A stretch of DNA of 5,616 nucleotides, from positions 1 to 5,616 of the forward strand of contig JAQVUB010000195.1 of assembly GCA_028699735.1 (NCBI GenBank). The letters run 5' to 3'. Each line of letters begins with the position of its first letter. The stretch's first letter is position 1. A model generated the notes under the pieces. That model was given only the letters and a program-made list of their open reading frames with translations, ran no database searches and was not told the origin of the DNA. The stretch comes from Lentisphaeria bacterium (GTDB taxonomy: Bacteria > Verrucomicrobiota > Lentisphaeria > Oligosphaerales > Oligosphaeraceae). Positions 5,449 to 5,616 of this stretch are shown here, piece after piece. Position numbers and translations under genes: made by a program.

Positions 5449-5461
5449 TTTTCCAAATTAA
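5449..5461 (-). repeat. End motif TTAATTTGGAAAA, right copy
   Basis: Read on the minus strand it is identical over 13 bp to 2191-2203. It lies about 58 bp upstream of the first operon gene. Confidence 0.5.
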
Positions 5462-5514
5462 GGCCGCACTTCGAATCGAGTCTATGACAGCACTTCGGAA
5501 AAATCCTGCGGCAC

Positions 5515-5535
5515 AGCTATGATGCCAATGTGGAA
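5515..5535 (-). repeat. 21-bp end motif, right copy
   Basis: Read on the minus strand it agrees with 2210-2230 at 18 of 21 positions. This is the outermost similarity found on the right side and sets the minimum extent of the second element if the match is not chance. Confidence 0.5.
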
Positions 5536-5537
5536 AA

Positions 5538-5615
5538 TTACAACTGGAGCCGTTGCCGTTGGAGAAACTCCAGCGTGAAATCGCCGGACTCAACCATGGG
5601 GCGTGCCGGAGCGGG
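5538..5615 (-). pseudogene. Possible C-terminal fragment of a host gene at the right edge
   Basis: A minus-strand frame enters from the right edge and ends at TAA 5540-5538 after 25 residues, including MVESGDFTLEFLQRQRLQL, which looks protein-like. The stop lies within a few bases of the outermost end motif of the second element, so the element may have supplied the stop and truncated the gene. Another minus-strand frame and a plus-strand frame (LEKLQREIAGLNHG) are also open here, so the assignment is weak and no function is proposed. Confidence 0.25.
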
Positions 5616-5616
5616 G

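Larger units (their letters stand above)
2164..5536 (-). mobile_element. Putative transposon: zinc-ribbon protein, DD35E transposase, AAA+ ATPase and CHC2-like protein (ends approximate)
   Basis: Four co-directional minus-strand genes form a compact unit with the core of an IS21/Mu/Tn7-type transposition machine: an rve-fold transposase with a Mu-type C-terminal barrel and an ExeA/TniB-like ATPase. Motifs recur in inverted orientation outside the operon on both sides: 13/13 identity between 2191-2203 and 5449-5461, and 18/21 identity between 2210-2230 and 5515-5535. Their order from the outside inwards differs at the two ends, so the termini are not resolved. TGTGAT at 2164 and TGTCAT ending at 5489 (minus strand) are alternative end candidates. 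No cargo gene is obvious. The element appears intact. The boundaries given are a best outer estimate. Confidence 0.6.
5392..5537. other. Non-coding right end of the second element with repeated motifs
   Basis: No credible gene lies here. It contains the inverted copies of the end motifs (5449-5461 and 5515-5535) and a direct repeat of GCACTTCG at 5466-5473 and 5490-5497. GAGTCTATGA at 5478-5487 matches 2159-2168 at nine of ten bases in direct orientation. The operon promoter should lie here or slightly beyond. TTGACC is present on the minus strand near 5420, but no good -10 box follows it. Confidence 0.45.

Noticed and set aside
5345..5593. Minus-strand frame overlapping the start of the zinc-ribbon gene
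   Set aside because: It is rich in Ser, Arg and Cys, typical of an out-of-frame reading. It crosses the end motifs and overlaps a better supported gene.
1..5616. CRISPR arrays, tRNA or rRNA genes
   Set aside because: No regularly spaced repeats and no cloverleaf or rRNA-like stretches were seen on either strand.

Overview
The window looks like an accessory region of a bacterial chromosome made mostly of two adjacent mobile elements, with a sliver of host sequence at each edge. The host cannot be named from the sequence. The moderate-to-high GC content, the glycoside-hydrolase-like N-terminus at the left edge and the type of transposition genes would suit the Planctomycetota/Verrucomicrobiota/Lentisphaerota group, but this is a low-confidence inference.

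Left part (1-2066). The first 138 bases hold the start of a minus-strand gene that runs off the window; it resembles the N-terminus of a glycosidase. Seven bases upstream of its ATG begins a complete insertion sequence (146-2066) bounded by 15-bp perfect inverted repeats. The insertion sequence carries an IS4-like DDE transposase (555-1955, plus strand) and a small divergent accessory ORF (169-489, minus strand) resembling the uncharacterised DUF6788 group. A 20-bp perfect palindrome between the two genes sits inside overlapping divergent promoter candidates and looks like an operator.

Junction (2067-2356). There is no convincing gene here. It holds several inverted repeats: a dyad at 2102-2138, a 9-bp-arm repeat at 2193-2218 and a nested hairpin at 2309-2346. 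It also carries short motifs that recur at the far side of the second element.

Right part (about 2164-5536). A four-gene minus-strand operon is transcribed from high to low coordinates: a zinc-ribbon protein (5391-4828), an rve/Mu-like DD35E transposase (4698-3433), an ExeA/TniB-like AAA+ ATPase (3419-2616), and a 92-aa protein that looks like a CHC2 primase zinc-finger domain without its zinc ligands (2635-2357). The last three are tightly packed: a 13-nt gap, then a 20-bp overlap. Inverted similar motifs flank the operon (13/13 and 18/21 matches). The set reads as a transposon with the DDE recombinase plus AAA+ ATPase logic of IS21, Mu and Tn7/Tn5053, but with unusual accessory proteins at both ends of the operon. 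It is the most interesting system in the window. The exact termini remain unresolved and no target-site duplication was identified with confidence.

Right edge (5537-5616). A short minus-strand reading frame that stops at 5538 may be the end of a host gene truncated or abutted by the second element, but several frames are open there. No RNA genes or CRISPR arrays were seen.
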